The position numbers were made by a program, and so were the translations under genes. Below, piece after piece: positions 35,370 to 48,149 of a stretch of DNA of 64,000 bases (the first letter of the stretch is position 1; each line of letters starts with the position of its first letter). The notes under the pieces were generated by a model. The model did not search any database and was not told the DNA's origin. It worked only from the letters and a program-made list of their open reading frames with translations. The stretch spans positions 47,230,938-47,294,937 of the forward strand of contig NW_026622786.1 of assembly GCF_023065955.2 (NCBI RefSeq). Direction: 5' to 3'. Origin of the DNA: Ursus arctos. Lineage: Eukaryota; Chordata; Mammalia; Carnivora; Ursidae.

Positions 35370-35960
35370 CCTTCGTCTTCTACCCCTTCACCTACAGTCA
35401 TACTAGAGTTTCCATCCTCACTGTGACTACTATAGCTCATCATCTCTTCTCTGGACTATTGCAAGAATCTTCCTTTAGGGTATACTTTCTCTAAATCTCT
35501 TCTCATTCTAGCCTGGCCTCCAAAATGCAGGTAGGATGGGTTTCTAAAGCAGAGGTCTGATTTACCTTATTCAATCACTCACCCTTACTATTTTAGACTT
35601 TGTTTAGTTTAAAAGCAATGTGTTATCCCCCATTGATTACATGATAAGCCCCAATGCTCTAATATGGAATCATGACCTATGACAACTTATTTTTTCCCAT
35701 TCCCCTGCATATTACTTATGCTCAGGCAATTCAAATCTATGAGCTTTCCCTTGCAACTAGAATACACTCCTCATTTCTATTGTCTTTCAAGGTTATTTTC
35801 AGGAACATATAGGATCCTCAGATTGCTAGCTGTGAATGAATGGTTATCTCTACCAAGTATAGTAAATAAAGCTATACACCAATGCCCTTTAAGGTCTAGT
35901 GTCTAATTCAAGTCCTTCCTTCTAAGATCTTCCTTTACTACTGTTGCCTATGCTCCATTT
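35370..35960 (+). repeat. L2 LINE, internal part
   Basis: catcatctcttctctggact, then attgcaagaatcttccttt and later tcccttgcaactagaataca match the L2 region upstream of the 3' end on the + strand. Diverged; frames at 35300-35494 and 35679-35906 are remnants or chance. Confidence 0.55.
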
Positions 35961-36495
35961 AAAGAAATATCTTTAATTCACTTAATAGTGGATGGTGAAC
36001 TGATTTGTGTTTCTCATATTGTTAGGTTAAAATCATAGAATTATCACAGTATAGAACTGTACTGGACTTTCACAAAGAAAAAATTCCTATATCGTATACA
36101 ATAGCTGTTTATTTTTTAGGGTTGGTATGTTTAAAAAATGCTTTAGGATGCTCCCCTAAAGAAGCTAGAGCTTCTTGTTATCTTCGTTAGCCTAAAAAAA
36201 AGAGAACCATAGGTAGTACTAACTTCAGAGAAGAAGCGGAGTATGGATGCCAAGTGGAGGCTTGTCTAAATAAGAAAAAATATTTAGCAGTGCAACTATT
36301 TTTACTTGGTGGGTAACATTTCTGGGTAAGGACAGGTTCATGAAAGTAATATAGAATGGTCAAATTTCACTGAGTGTTTCCATCTTTTTTGTTGTGCATT
36401 AGAATAGGAAGAAATTTAAGACAGTATTTGTAGAAAATCGCTTTCCAAAGAATGGTCCTAGTTAGCCCAGGTGTTTAGGTGGGTCCTTTATTAAA
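35961..36495. other. Unassigned DNA
   Basis: No family recognised. Confidence 0.45.
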
Positions 36496-36512
36496 ATATT
36501 AGTTCTTCTTCT

Positions 36513-36708
36513 AGGGGCACCTGGGTGGCTCAGTCAGTAAAGTGGCCAGCTTTTGGTTTGGGCTCAGGTCATGATTTCAGGGTCCTGGGATTGAACCCTA
36601 TGTCAGGCTCCACACTCAGTGGAGAGTCTGCTTGAGGATTCTCTCTCCCTCTGCCTCTATCCCTTCTCTTTCTGTTTCTCTCATATAAATACATAAATCC
36701 TTAAAAAA
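36513..36708 (+). mobile_element. CAN-SINE, older subtype
   Basis: GGGGCACCTGGGTGGCTCAG head, GGGCTCAGGTCATGATTTCA, CT-rich part and CATATAAATACATAAATCC tail. The TSD is degenerate at best (AATATTAGTTCTT against AATCTTGGTTCTT). Confidence 0.95.
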
Positions 36709-38515
36709 TAATCTTGGTTCTTAGTGGTTTTAGTAGTTAACTGTGTGTTCTGAAATGCAGATGTTTCCAAGTCTCTAGAATCTAAAACCAGGACTGCAAC
36801 GTTCAACTCTTCTAAAGGTTCACTGCACAGGGATGCCTGGCTAAAAAAACAAGCTCGGAGCTTAAATCTAGCCCACATCTGCCCACCAACCTGGAATCCC
36901 CAACACTGGTCTGTTCATTTTCTATTTCGTATGAAGACTTTTTCCTGATCTGCAGCAGCCCTGTTGAAATCATTTGACATTATCAACTGCCACCGTCATT
37001 ACTGACAGCATGAATTAGTTAAATTCCAAAGACTCAGAATAACCAGAAATCTGCTTTTCCAGAGAGAAGCAGGATTATTCTGTAACCAAGTTACGAGTTT
37101 TAGTTTAAGAAGATGTTTTTTATTAATCAGAGACTTGCTTTTAGTACAATTAAAGCGAATAAATGCAGCAGAGAAAGGGATGACAAATTGTGCCTAGGAT
37201 TTATTTTTCTTAAAACTCATTATAAGATGGTATCTACTAGATTGCCAACTTATTCATATTTGTCTTTGTGATTTAATAAAAACATATTTTATATGGAAAA
37301 ATTGCTGTGGAAACCTTAGTTTCCTGGGCAATCAATATGCAGACTATGTATTTGTGATGTTATAATACTGAATGAAAACCCAAGTTTTCTAGTCTTAAAC
37401 AACTTTTAATTGAAGACACGTGGACCTCTAGGGGGCTAACACACATAAGCAGCAAGCCTGGCAGGTTTAGCCCATTTCAGTAAAGCAAATCCACATCCTT
37501 TCAATATTTTTCAGAGCATGCTAATTATAGTATTAGGTTGATGTACTTAAACGGCAGAGAGTAATAATGGAGAAGACACACCGTAAGGTAGATGAATCAG
37601 ACCATGTGGGCTTGTAAGTATGAGAATGGCCACCAGGGATGTGGTTAAAGATGGCGTCTCACAAACCTAGGTAGACAGGGAGAAAAAAATGACAAATTGG
37701 TGCATAAAGATAATAAGCACCATAACTATTTTACACTCAAACATAATGATCAATTTTTATTTTATTTCCTACCTTGCACATCATTCCAGAGTACAGTGTT
37801 CAATTCTATTTTCACCCATTAAATAATGTACTTTCATAGATGCTTTGAGATCCTTAGATGAAAGGTACTAAGTGCAAATTAGTGTCCTCTAAAAGCTGTC
37901 TTAATGACTTCATAAGCAAGAGTGGAATGGCTTCCAATTTAGTTCTAAATAGGTGTAAATCATTTCATGTGAAGAACCAAGTGAATTAATTGCAGAAGAA
38001 TAGTTCAGCATGCACCAAATCTATTAGGATACTTGAACACAGCTGCAACTCAGGGGATAAACTAGATTAGAATACTGTTTGCAGAAAATAGCAAATCGAA
38101 GCCCTCTTTGAGGCAATTAACAAAATCAGAGCATCCTTTGAAGCAAATAAGCATGAAAAATGCCTTTCTTACTCTGATTTTTCCAATTGCCTAATTTTGC
38201 TACTGTCTTGAGTGTCTTAGATTATGTTCAAAGCCCAACACAACAGAATTTCTATCATACAGATGAGATTTTGTTTTGATGTGAACTAAACAACCACAAC
38301 TAAATGCACATTTTCAACCATAGCAATGATGAATATGAACTATTACAGTAACACCCACTACAGCTTGACTCACTGGTAGCATTACCCATCATATTCTGCT
38401 TACATTTTTTTTTTCCATTGATTGGACTGGGGTGTGAGAAGATTGAGGGAACACTAGAAGAAGTTATTAACAAAACAATAAAATATAATATTTGCATATG
38501 TAGATTATTTGGGAT
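36709..38515. other. Repeat-poor block
   Basis: About 1.8 kb with no recognisable insertion. 36950-37250 and 37980-38280 have mixed composition with many homeodomain-like TAAT words (e.g. tgctaattatagt, tccaattgcctaatttt), suggesting but not proving conserved non-coding elements. No coding signal. Confidence 0.3.
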
Positions 38516-38519
38516 ATAG

Positions 38520-38665
38520 ATATATATTATCTCAATTGTATATAACTATCTTATGAATTAGTAGGATAGGTATTATTTTTTCTGTATTTTAAAGAGAAGA
38601 CAACAATAATCCATATACATTAATTAAGTGGTGCAGTGTCAAATAGTGAAAGAGTTGTACATCAG
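38520..38665 (-). repeat. Possible MIR remnant
   Basis: The + strand order tattatctcaattgtatata, then ggataggtattattttttct and gaagacaacaataatcc is MIR-like but very diverged. Confidence 0.35.
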
Positions 38666-41547
38666 GGACTTAGCCTGTTTTTTGTTTTTTTGTTTTTGTT
38701 TTTTCAAAGACCTTTCTACTAACCCATGCTACAATAAAAAATAAATTTTCTATTCTTAAAAATTTTGTGGTTATTTTTTTTTCTTGCTAACAGATATTTC
38801 AGCTACTCCACATTGGGGAAAGAAAAATAAATACCTTAGAGATAATGTTTTGCCATGGTCTTTATATAGTTCATGTATTTATTTCTGTATTAAAATATAT
38901 ATTTTGTTCCAAATAAGATACTCAAAGTATTTAACAAATATAAATGTTATTCTGTAGAAGGAGGTAAATAATTCTTGCATTAACACCAAACAAACAAAAA
39001 CCTCAAAACATCCTATTTGTCCTTTCTCTTCTACATCTAGGAATGCATAAGAATTGAGAGATATGGGAAGAAAGAATAGGTCTCAGTCATAAAACGCAGG
39101 TCATTTTGTCTTTGAGTGTGAAACATTGGTGAAGCCTAAGGGCAACCCAGCTTCCACTAACCAACTAAAATATTTCTAGGAGGAAAAATAAAGAAGAAAT
39201 GAAGTAGGAAAAGACAGGTAAAATGTCCACATGGGAACAAATAAGAATAAATGTTTGTAGTAATGTTAGTTTATTTATCAGAAATCTTATATCCCATAAA
39301 TGTATTGTTGCCTATTCTGAGCCATGTGGCCAGGAATGTGCTACTGAAATTTGAACTAGATACAGCCTATATCTGTCAGAATGGGCTAAAAAAATTACAC
39401 TGCAAGATTATAATTTTCAGTGGCTGGAAATCGTTTTATATTTTGCACATATTTTATGTCTGTCATGGTATATCGAGGAACTTTGTTCATCATAGTCACT
39501 AAGAGATCCAGAGAGACATAGCAGCAACCATCTTGAATGTTATACAGTGTTAGAGGGAAAAGAGAATGCTTTAGAAGGTCTCAAACCAAACAGGAAATGA
39601 CATATCACTTCTGTTCATTATACTTCCTGGGATCCTGGTAACTGGCTTGATACATAGAAATATTTGGTAGACAGTGCTAATGTTTATAACACACAATACC
39701 AGTTTAGTTGTTAGAATAATCCATAGAATCATGTCTTGGAGAATCACAGAGCCTAAGAATACAAGTGGTTAATTCAGCAAGTGTCAAAACTATCTCACAA
39801 AATCACAGTGTACCACTTAAGTGTACCTAGGGGGAAACATCCTCATCTTTCTGTATGTTACACCTCTTCAAAGCAAGTTTTAGACAATATTTAATTATAT
39901 ATTTATAAAATTAGTTCAGAAAATCTGTAACAATTACATGTATTACAGGTTTATTTTGATCAGTCTTTTGACATCTCCAATGATTGCCATCGTTTATTTT
40001 TGTGTCTACTATATTATTTAGTGGGCCAGAGTACTAACTTTATAGACTGTACAACCTAAAACACACTAATGCTGGTGTTTCTGAAAGGATTCACTTCTAT
40101 GTGAACAATATTAAGGGGGGCTACTGTGACTAATGCTTCCCATGATTCTTCTCAGAAAGGATAAATTGATATTTTTCTTATTCTCAAATAGAAATAGATC
40201 ATTTGAGCTCATGCTAATAGAAAACTCAATTCATGAATTAAACCTAATTGAAACAGAATCCAGATAGGTAGTATAGAAAATAAATTTCTTCTAAAACAAA
40301 TAAAGGAAAAAATTTGAGTCTGAATAAAAGCTATTTTGTTGTCAGTAAATAAGGTAATATGATTAAAGCCTTCATTACTGGTTTTATGGTTTCAAAGTCT
40401 GCTAGGTTCTTATTTGTCTAGTACAGATTAATTTAACTTGTCATGCATTGGCATGCCAATATAAAGCATATTGTTTTATGACTGACAATGAATATACAAG
40501 GTGTGAAAGGTGTGTGCAACTTACAAGACTGCTTAATATGCATTCTGAGCTTGGAATTAACATAAAACAGCCACAATAATGAAGATACACGAAAAGGTAT
40601 GTAGTCCTGTCAGTCACTCTTATTTTAACTTTTCTCATGATACTTAAAATGCTGACATTAGAGATGCCTTGACAAGCAAAATTATCACAAAACATTGCAG
40701 TCCACACAAAAAGTCTACCAGAAATACTGTTCTATCAATTTTGAGTCTGAAGAAATATTGGAATTTTAGAGATCTAAGATTTAGATAAGACCTTCCAAAT
40801 GACTAGGTCACTCACTTCTGAGCCACTCCTAGGGCTATGTCTTTCATGTGTCAGCACAGTATGCCACCTATCTACATAAGTAATACTTTACAAGATATAC
40901 TCTGCACTCCCAAGTCCCTGAAACGTTGATGATAAATAGTAGAATACTTGATATTCTTCACACACAATGGAGTAAAGGCTCTAAGAAGAAGAGAACTTCT
41001 GTACAGCTCTTCTACTTAATGCAATCCTGCAATAGAATTTAACTTCTATTAGACTTGCTTCTCACAGCTCTCTTATCCCCAGGTGTTCATATGAAAGCTG
41101 AGATTCTTACAAACAAAATATTCTAGACTTCAGGGTGAATTTTCAAAATCCTGCTTAGGCAAGGCACATACAAAACCTGTTAGTTTATTGCATTTTGGGT
41201 ACATGTTGCCTCTGCAGTGTTTGGAACATTCACCCCTTCAGGTTAGCACATTCATTAAAAAACATCTCATGAGTGTGATATGAACTCAAATTTGAGCACA
41301 CAGATTTGAATGAATAAAAAGGCACTTACAGAGCCAGATAATAGTCACATTCATAGGTCTGGCCTAGCTCTAGGCCAACATAATTTCACACAGTGTAACA
41401 GAATGAATAGTAAACTTATTACCTAATCTTTAAGACAGCACAATATCAAATTCTGGAGTTAAAAATATGAGGCACCTATACTTAATTGTTCCCACCCCTC
41501 CACAAAGCTTTAATCATAAGGTTAATAAAGTATGAATTTAATTTAGG

Positions 41548-41549
<2 letters not shown>
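38666..41549. other. Unassigned AT-rich DNA
   Basis: A (GTTTTT)-type tract at 38679-38706. Otherwise no family recognised; frames at 39251-39502 and 40441-40707 have no domain. Confidence 0.45.

Positions 41550-41587
<38 letters not shown>
41550..41587. repeat. (TG)n microsatellite
   Basis: Uninterrupted TG dinucleotides, about 18-19 units. Confidence 0.98.
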
Positions 41588-41589
<2 letters not shown>

Positions 41590-42482
41590 AATCTTCAGCC
41601 AGTTTCTGAATTTTAAGATGTTTCTCTTTGACCACTGGTGATTTTTTTAAACTAGTATCTACTTTTTCACCAAAGTCCAGGGAAGAACCTATTAAATCTT
41701 TAACTGTTGATTATATAACACCCAAATATAATTATACACGAACTATTTTAATTCCTTATATTTAAATTAATCTTTTAAAATTATAACCTTTATAGCAGGT
41801 TTTTGTCAATATTAATACCTATGTCTGAAAATGCTCAGAGTGAATATCGTGTTTTACAGTGCTAATGCATTCAGAATGATCGGTTTATGATAAATACTTC
41901 ACAAAACCTTCCATATAGTTTGGAGAATCCATTAATATATATGAAAACTATTGTTACATATCACAGATTATTGGAAAAATGCTATTTTTACATTATTAAG
42001 TGAAAAGGAGGCAAAATAAAATCAAAATTATTCTTTAGAACTATTGTATTCTTTTGACCTGACTACATATTCTATATTCTTTTTATTATGTTTTAATCTT
42101 TACACAAATATTGGCTAGGCAAGTTTCCACCCTCTACTCCGTTTAGTTACCTTTTCCATGCTACTCTATTGCCTGAAAATAACAAGCCTCATATAGATAG
42201 CACTGTCAATGTTATCTAGCAATCAGTATCTATCACGTTAAATAAATGTAAGACTAATTGCATTTCCCTTATGGACTATCCGTCTGTCTTCAGAATTTTG
42301 GTAATCACTTTTGCCTGCTATATTTTCCAGTAAGATTTATTTTATACCATGGAACTATATTCTAAGTTTTTTCTTCTCTATTTCACAATTATTCATTTCT
42401 TTTTCTTATAATATTATAAATTTAATTTATGGGCTCACTATATTTACATTTATAAGTTCCTCTCTCCCTCCCTCTGTCTCTC

Positions 42483-42485
<3 letters not shown>
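41588..42485. other. Unassigned AT-rich DNA
   Basis: No family recognised. Confidence 0.45.
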
Positions 42486-42537
<52 letters not shown>

Positions 42538-42563
42538 TATATATATATACACAATATATACAT
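42486..42563. repeat. (TA)n microsatellite
   Basis: A long TA array (pure from about 42486 to 42529) followed by degenerate TA/CA units. Self-complementary. It gives the spurious Tyr-Ile repeat frame at 42311-42565. Confidence 0.97.
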
Positions 42564-42896
42564 AAAATCAAGGTTTTGAGGACTTATATCAGTTGTCTTA
42601 AATAACAAGTTTTCCTAATTTCATCCAGAATTCTTTTCCGTCATCTATTCACTCATTCTATAAATATTTACTTAACTATTTTAATCCAGGAACTCTACTT
42701 GATACTGGACATAAACAGGACATGGAAGTAAAACCTAGTGAAGGATTCAGATAAGCAAATAAGCAAATAAGAGTTTTGTTATGGTGTTGGGAAAGTGCAC
42801 TGTGCTGACAGCACTCAGGAGGGGTCCTGGCCAAGATTTTGGAGTTGAGGGACTACTCCTAAGAGATAGTGATGTCTATGCTAAAATACAAAAGTT

Positions 42897-43124
42897 CGGG
42901 GTGCCTGGGTGGTTCAGTCATTAAGCATCTGCCTTCGGCTCAGGGTGTGATCCCAGCATTCTGGGATCAAGCCCCGCATTGGGCTCCCTGCTCGGCGGGA
43001 AGCCTGCTTCTCCCTCTCCCACTCCCCCTGCTTGTGTTCCTTCTCTTGCTGCCTCTCTCTCTGTCAAATAAATAAACAAAATTTTTAAATAAATAAATAA
43101 ATTAAATAAATAAATAAAATAAAA
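42897..43124 (+). mobile_element. CAN-SINE with long A-rich tail
   Basis: GGGGTGCCTGGGTGGTTCAG head, AGCATCTGCCTTCGGCTCAG, full body, CAAATAAATAAAC, then an extended (TAAA)n tail at 43084-43124. TSD TAAAATACAAAAGTT (42882-42896) and TAAAATACAAAAGCT (43125-43139). The 166-codon minus-strand frame across it is SINE plus L2, not a gene. Confidence 0.96.
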
Positions 43125-43172
43125 TAAAATACAAAAGCTAAGGAGGAGTGAATCAGACGAAAGGGCTACCTT

Positions 43173-43206
43173 CCTGTGTATGTATGTGTGTGTATGTGTG
43201 TGTGTA
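43173..43206. repeat. (TG)n-rich tract
   Basis: TGTATGTG/TGTG units, imperfect. Confidence 0.9.
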
Positions 43207-43310
43207 AGAGAGAAGAGTGTGCAGGTGTGTATGCTAGGTGTTATTAGAGTAGGAGCAAAGGCAGTAGAAATGCAAAGTGAAGCAAAAGTGGGAGGAAAAA
43301 GTATTAAATG

Positions 43311-44680
43311 TGTTTCAGAAATAGGATCTAGCTTTTGGTGAACTAGGAGCAGTTTGATATGGTTAAGGTAATACTGGAGAATGCCTAGAATATTGTTTGG
43401 CATCAAAAGTGGATTGCCCATGAAGCTAAGGAAAGTTAACCGAAATGTATTTTCTTAAACTAATAAAGTCAAGCCTGAACAGTGTTGCTAAGGGAAAATT
43501 GGAAATAATCTTTCTCTTTTCTCTATAGAAAATGTAACAAAGTAATTGTCCTGTAAGAGGCAAAAGTACCTTATCACTTTGTAGAAAAAAAGCATTACAG
43601 AGGTGAATCAGACATCAACTAATAAAAATATTATATTTTTCTGAATTTTGGATGTTTCTAATATTTGTCAGGTTTTAAAAATTTGTAATTTATTTTTGTC
43701 TGAATTTTGTTCTTCTAATTTTTTTTTTCTTATCGGAGAGGGGGTAGTGCTGAAATTGCATAAAATCCCTCAAAATCCTGGCTCTTCCCCTGCCTGGCAA
43801 ACAGTTGTGCTCAAAATATGGTAGCTCTTACTTTTTGAAGACCAGGTTAATTCACTAAGTCCATTAATTCTTTCTTCAGTATCTCAGGTTCAATATTCTC
43901 TCCTTACTGAAGTTTTATGGTAATTTTGGCACTTACCTATAGCAGTGTCTCATTGAGGACTATTGTGGTTTGGATGCACTTTGCACCTGGTAATTATTTA
44001 TTGACAATGGCAAATTCATAAACCCAAGTCTGGATTCTCCAAATCTAGGAAAATTTCAGATTGAACTTCACTGTTACAACTTTTCAAAGAAATCTAATAA
44101 ATAAATCTAATTATTTCCAAGTTCTCTTCTCCTCTCTGCCCCATAATTCTGGTTATTTCATCCTTATTAATCTTTTTCAGTGTTGATATAGTTGTATCTT
44201 TGTCCTTGACCCTGAGTTTCAAGTAAAAATCATGTTTTACAAAAATCAGATAAAAACCAATATCATCATTTCATTTCATTGTCGATACAGAACTCTGACA
44301 ATTGAGTCATTTACTTTAATTTGACTGTATAATAATATTTCATTAACTCTGTCTACTGTTTGGTTCAAACCCTTATGCTCCTTGCCATTATCCAAAAGAC
44401 CACCTCTCATTGATTTAGAATTTTGTTATTTGAAGTTGACATTCATTCAGATTTTTGAAACTATATCTTCTATGTAGAGGGTAGAATTTTTGTTTTTGTT
44501 TTCGTTTTAGTTTTTAAAAGAGATGGGGCTCCCAAAATAATGTGTCTTTAAATCAATCTGTGTGTGTTTCTTTATTTACTTGTATGTAAAATAACTAATT
44601 GACATTAAATGTGGAAACCCATTATGAAAAAATGAACAAATGTTTCTGTGTTGGTATTCCTTGATATACATATTTAAAGG
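43311..44680. other. Unassigned AT-rich DNA
   Basis: No family recognised. Some CT-rich sequence near 44120-44220 could be L2 but is not diagnostic. Confidence 0.4.
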
Positions 44681-44686
44681 GATCAG

Positions 44687-44905
44687 AATGGGAGAAGATA
44701 GTTGCAAATGACATATCAGATAAAGGGTGAGTATCCAAAATACATAAAGAACTTCTAAAACTCAACACCCAAAAAACAGATAATGCATTTTTTAAAAATG
44801 GGTAGAAGACATGGATAGACATTTTTTTTTCTGAAGAAGACATACAGATGGCCAACAGACACATGAAAAGATGTTCAACATCACTCATCGTCAGGGAAAT
44901 ACAGA
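44687..44905 (+). mobile_element. L1 ORF2 fragment without 3' end
   Basis: aatgggagaagatagttgca, caaatgacatatcagataaa, gtgagtatccaaaatacata, gaacttctaaaactcaacac and acatacagatggccaacaga are an L1 ORF2 C-terminal segment, little diverged. It stops at cagggaaatacag without the rest of ORF2, the 3' UTR or an A tail, and also lacks a 5' part. The minus-strand frame 44622-44909 is its shadow. Confidence 0.92.
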
Positions 44906-45330
44906 CCACTCATTTTCAGAGTTGGGAGGGGACTTCAATGTCCACATCCAATAAAGTAGTTCTTTTCTGTTTTTAGCATGGCAATCTCACTCACTGCCAG
45001 TCTGTTCCTGTGGAGACAAAGTTATAGTGTTTATTTCATAGCACGGCATTTCTGATCCTGAGAGTCTTAATTAACAGATTAGTCCTCTGAAAACCAAAGG
45101 GGAAGGCTACCACTTTTTCTATTTCTCCAATTTTTAAGTATTTTAAAATCGCTTTCACTACCTCTTTGGTATTTCTTTCTCTAATTTAAATAACCCCAAT
45201 TCCTTCATTATTCTTTATATGGCATAATAGTCAAACAATTTAGATTCATTCTCTCCATTCCAGTAGATTTAAATCCCCTTTAAGATAAGGATGATTGACC
45301 TATCTTTTCAGTACTTCCAAAGCACAATTA
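44906..45330. other. Unassigned DNA
   Basis: No family recognised. Confidence 0.45.
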
Positions 45331-45334
45331 CACT

Positions 45335-45515
45335 GATACTTTATGCCTTACAAATAACTTGCATTTACATTGTCTTGTTTAATAGTAACAATAAAAGGAA
45401 GTAGGTATATTCCCATTTCTCAGAGATGAAAACTGCAGTTCAGAAAGGTTAAATGATTTACCAAATTCATAATCCTAGGTATAGAGACTTACTTATATTC
45501 TGACATTGCATCCAG
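45335..45515 (-). repeat. MIR SINE
   Basis: cccatttctcagagatgaaa, then actgcagttcagaaaggtta and aatgatttaccaaattcata match the reverse-complement MIR. Confidence 0.7.
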
Positions 45516-47740
45516 AGAGCATCCCATTATAGTATCTCTCCTTACCACGTTTATTTATAAAATATGTAATCAGTGTTAAAATATACTAGATTTTCTCTCA
45601 TAAACATGATTTATTAACTGTAAAATCAGCCACAAATTAAACATAAAAGTAACCCTGTGCTCCCGGGATGAATCTATAAACTACCAGTAATGATGTTGAA
45701 AGTTACTAAACAGTGCAGCATATTTAAAGGGTCAAAATATTGGAGGAAAATTTTGATGAAACAATTTAATATCTCAGTCATTTTAATTAAAATGTGCAAA
45801 ACTTGGTAGGGTCAGATATTTGTGTCATTATTTAAAGTACAGCTTACATTATTCACAATAACTATGGCCTTTTATCATTTTTTGAATATTGAAATATTAA
45901 AAGAATTAAATGGTTGGGAAAGTGTCTGCTCTTCATTATTATTTGATTAGCCTATTCTTACTGACATTATAATGGATGAATATGATATGTTGTGGAACAT
46001 CATGTCAAAAACAATTCCAACATTGCTTCTGAAGCCAAAATTCCTTTTTCTAATAATACTTAATGGTCTGGTTAGGAGATATTTTACTATTCTTCCTGTG
46101 GTTTTTTTTTTTATATTATTCTAATAGAGATTTTTTAATTATTCAAGTAGATTTTTTTTAACCCAAGAGAGAATACCATTGGCATTTAACTTGCCTCCTT
46201 TTTTCTCTACATCTTCTATTCCTTAAATGAGGAACTTACGTAAGGCTGTTTGCAACCTTTTTTGTGTATACTTATATGATAGAAAATTAAGATATTTCAA
46301 CCTGGGTTAGGAAAATTGTGGAATATTTTAAATGTTGGCATTTTAAAAATAGCACTTTCAACACAAAAGAAGAACAATAGGATATAATAGTAGTTATTCA
46401 GAAGACACATTGAAGATGTGTATGTCTTTCTTCAGTACAGGAAAAACAAACTACTCTAGATATTGAAAACCCAAAGGGATTTTTGTACATGGGACTAGTT
46501 ATTATACAATTGTTGGAGATGCTGTATATGGACCCTCCAGGAATGGCTAGAAACATATTTCAGATCTGTTCTTCTATGGAACTAAAGCTGAAAAAAGGAA
46601 GATGGAGAATTTGGAAGCTACCACTGAGAAGTTATAACCATTTTACCCTCCTATTGCTTTCCATTTTTTTATCCACCATGTTATTACTTGCTGGGGTAAT
46701 AAACATCCAAATTGGATCTGACCTTGAACTTCTTCTCATTAAAAAAACTACTAGAAATTGTCCTCTCCAAAAAGTGACTCATTGAACTGTTTTCAGTATA
46801 TTGATTTCTTCATATGAAATAGTCTATACAGTCCTCCTGTTCTCAATGTATCCCTAAATCAGAAGGCCTCCAGGATACTGTTTTTGTTTCTTGTATGATA
46901 TTCAACCTGGTATATAAAGCCATGTGCACCTAGAGCACTGTATAAATAATAAATAATAATATTTATGTCCTTCAGGGGAAGACTGGAAACTTTTCTACTT
47001 TAATTGAGTTCTTCTGTTTGTGCTTTTGATGTTTTATTTATTGTGTGCTTTGTTGGAGGGATTTTTCTGTTTATTGTGTGGTTCCTGTTCTATTTCAGCA
47101 CTGGAAATAGCTACTGTCTTGTGTTGCCCTTTTCTTTGAAATTTTGTTTAATTTCTGTCAGATGAAGGTGCTTTGGAGGCTGGAGGGCACTTGTGTCAAT
47201 AAATTAAGGATATAAAAAATGTCATCTGCCACTTTTTCACCGACTGTACAACATTTATCAATGTATCAGGAAAAATTACTTTAGTCACAATTTCCTCAGA
47301 AAGAAATTTATTTTCTTGTTTTTCTCTGATGACCTTCTAATTTTTAGGTGTAATCAAATTGTAGTGAAAGCCAGTAAATTACACACATGTTATGGTTAAG
47401 TTTAAACCCTAGCCACTACTAGAACATTCAGGCCAAGGCACAACAGCCCTAGAGATAAAGTGGGGAATGGGACAAAACCTCCCTTTCAGGGTGTATCTGT
47501 GACCAAGAACTGCTTGCCGATATCCTCCAATGGGGATAAGCTGCACAGTTTCAACTGCAAATCGCCAAGCATAAGCAAATGCCAAGAGGTGATATCATTA
47601 AACCTGTGGACCAGGTGGCCTTTTGCTATGATAGCTTCCTGGCAAACCTGTGGTCAATCCATCAGTTCATGCAGCCCACCATAACTGAGGGAGAAACCAG
47701 GGAGGGAATATAATTTAGTGTCGTAAGAACAAACTTTTTG
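45516..47740. other. Unassigned DNA, two odd sub-blocks
   Basis: 46440-46790 carries a 100-codon + frame (46483-46785) with a hydrophobic stretch but no known family. 47400-47700 is GC-richer with a + frame open from about 47406 to 47684, also unrecognised. Both may be remnants of unrecognised old retroelements. Confidence 0.35.
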
Positions 47741-47744
47741 TCAG

Positions 47745-47940
47745 AGAGATTTGAGGTAGTATCTGAGCTCTACTGTGTGATTTAAGGCATTTTACTTATT
47801 TTGCAGACTTTCAGTTTTCTCATCTACAAAAACACAGAAAAAAAATCATCTTAAAATGCTGTAGGAGGATTGAATAAGATGACATATAAAAAGTGATTAG
47901 CACATAGTAAATGTTAAGAAATGGTATTTTAATATCCTAT
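47745..47940 (+). repeat. MIR SINE
   Basis: actgtgtgatttaaggcatt, cagttttctcatctacaaaa, gattgaataagatgacatat, then gattagcacatagtaaatg, a clear + strand MIR. Confidence 0.8.
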
Positions 47941-48149
47941 TAATAATGGACAGTCTTCCTGTTCATTAGCTATAATCACCGCTTTGGGTGGGTGCCAGAC
48001 TAGTCAAAGTTATACTCCCTGAGGGAACTCTGGAAGACTTGCACTTTCTGACTGAGGAGCGTCCATCTGCTTTGGGATCTTCACAACCACGTGGAGGAAC
48101 TCTAATTGGAAAAAAAAGTAACTGGTGTTCTCTTCATTGAATCACCTTC

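Larger units (their letters stand above)
42640..43310 (-). repeat. L2 LINE fragment split by a SINE
   Basis: The + strand shows ctattcactcattctataa, aggaactctacttgatact and agttttgttatggtgttggg, the reverse-complement L2 order. It is interrupted by the CAN-SINE at 42897-43124 and continues as gaggagtgaatcagacg. The right limit is uncertain. Confidence 0.55.

Noticed and set aside
42311..42565. Tyr-Ile repeat frame
   Set aside because: Translation of the (TA)n array.
42921..43421. 166-codon minus-strand frame, longest in the window
   Set aside because: Composed of CAN-SINE, its A-rich tail, a TG tract and old L2; no protein family resemblance.
44622..44909. 95-codon minus-strand frame
   Set aside because: Antisense shadow of an L1 ORF2 fragment.
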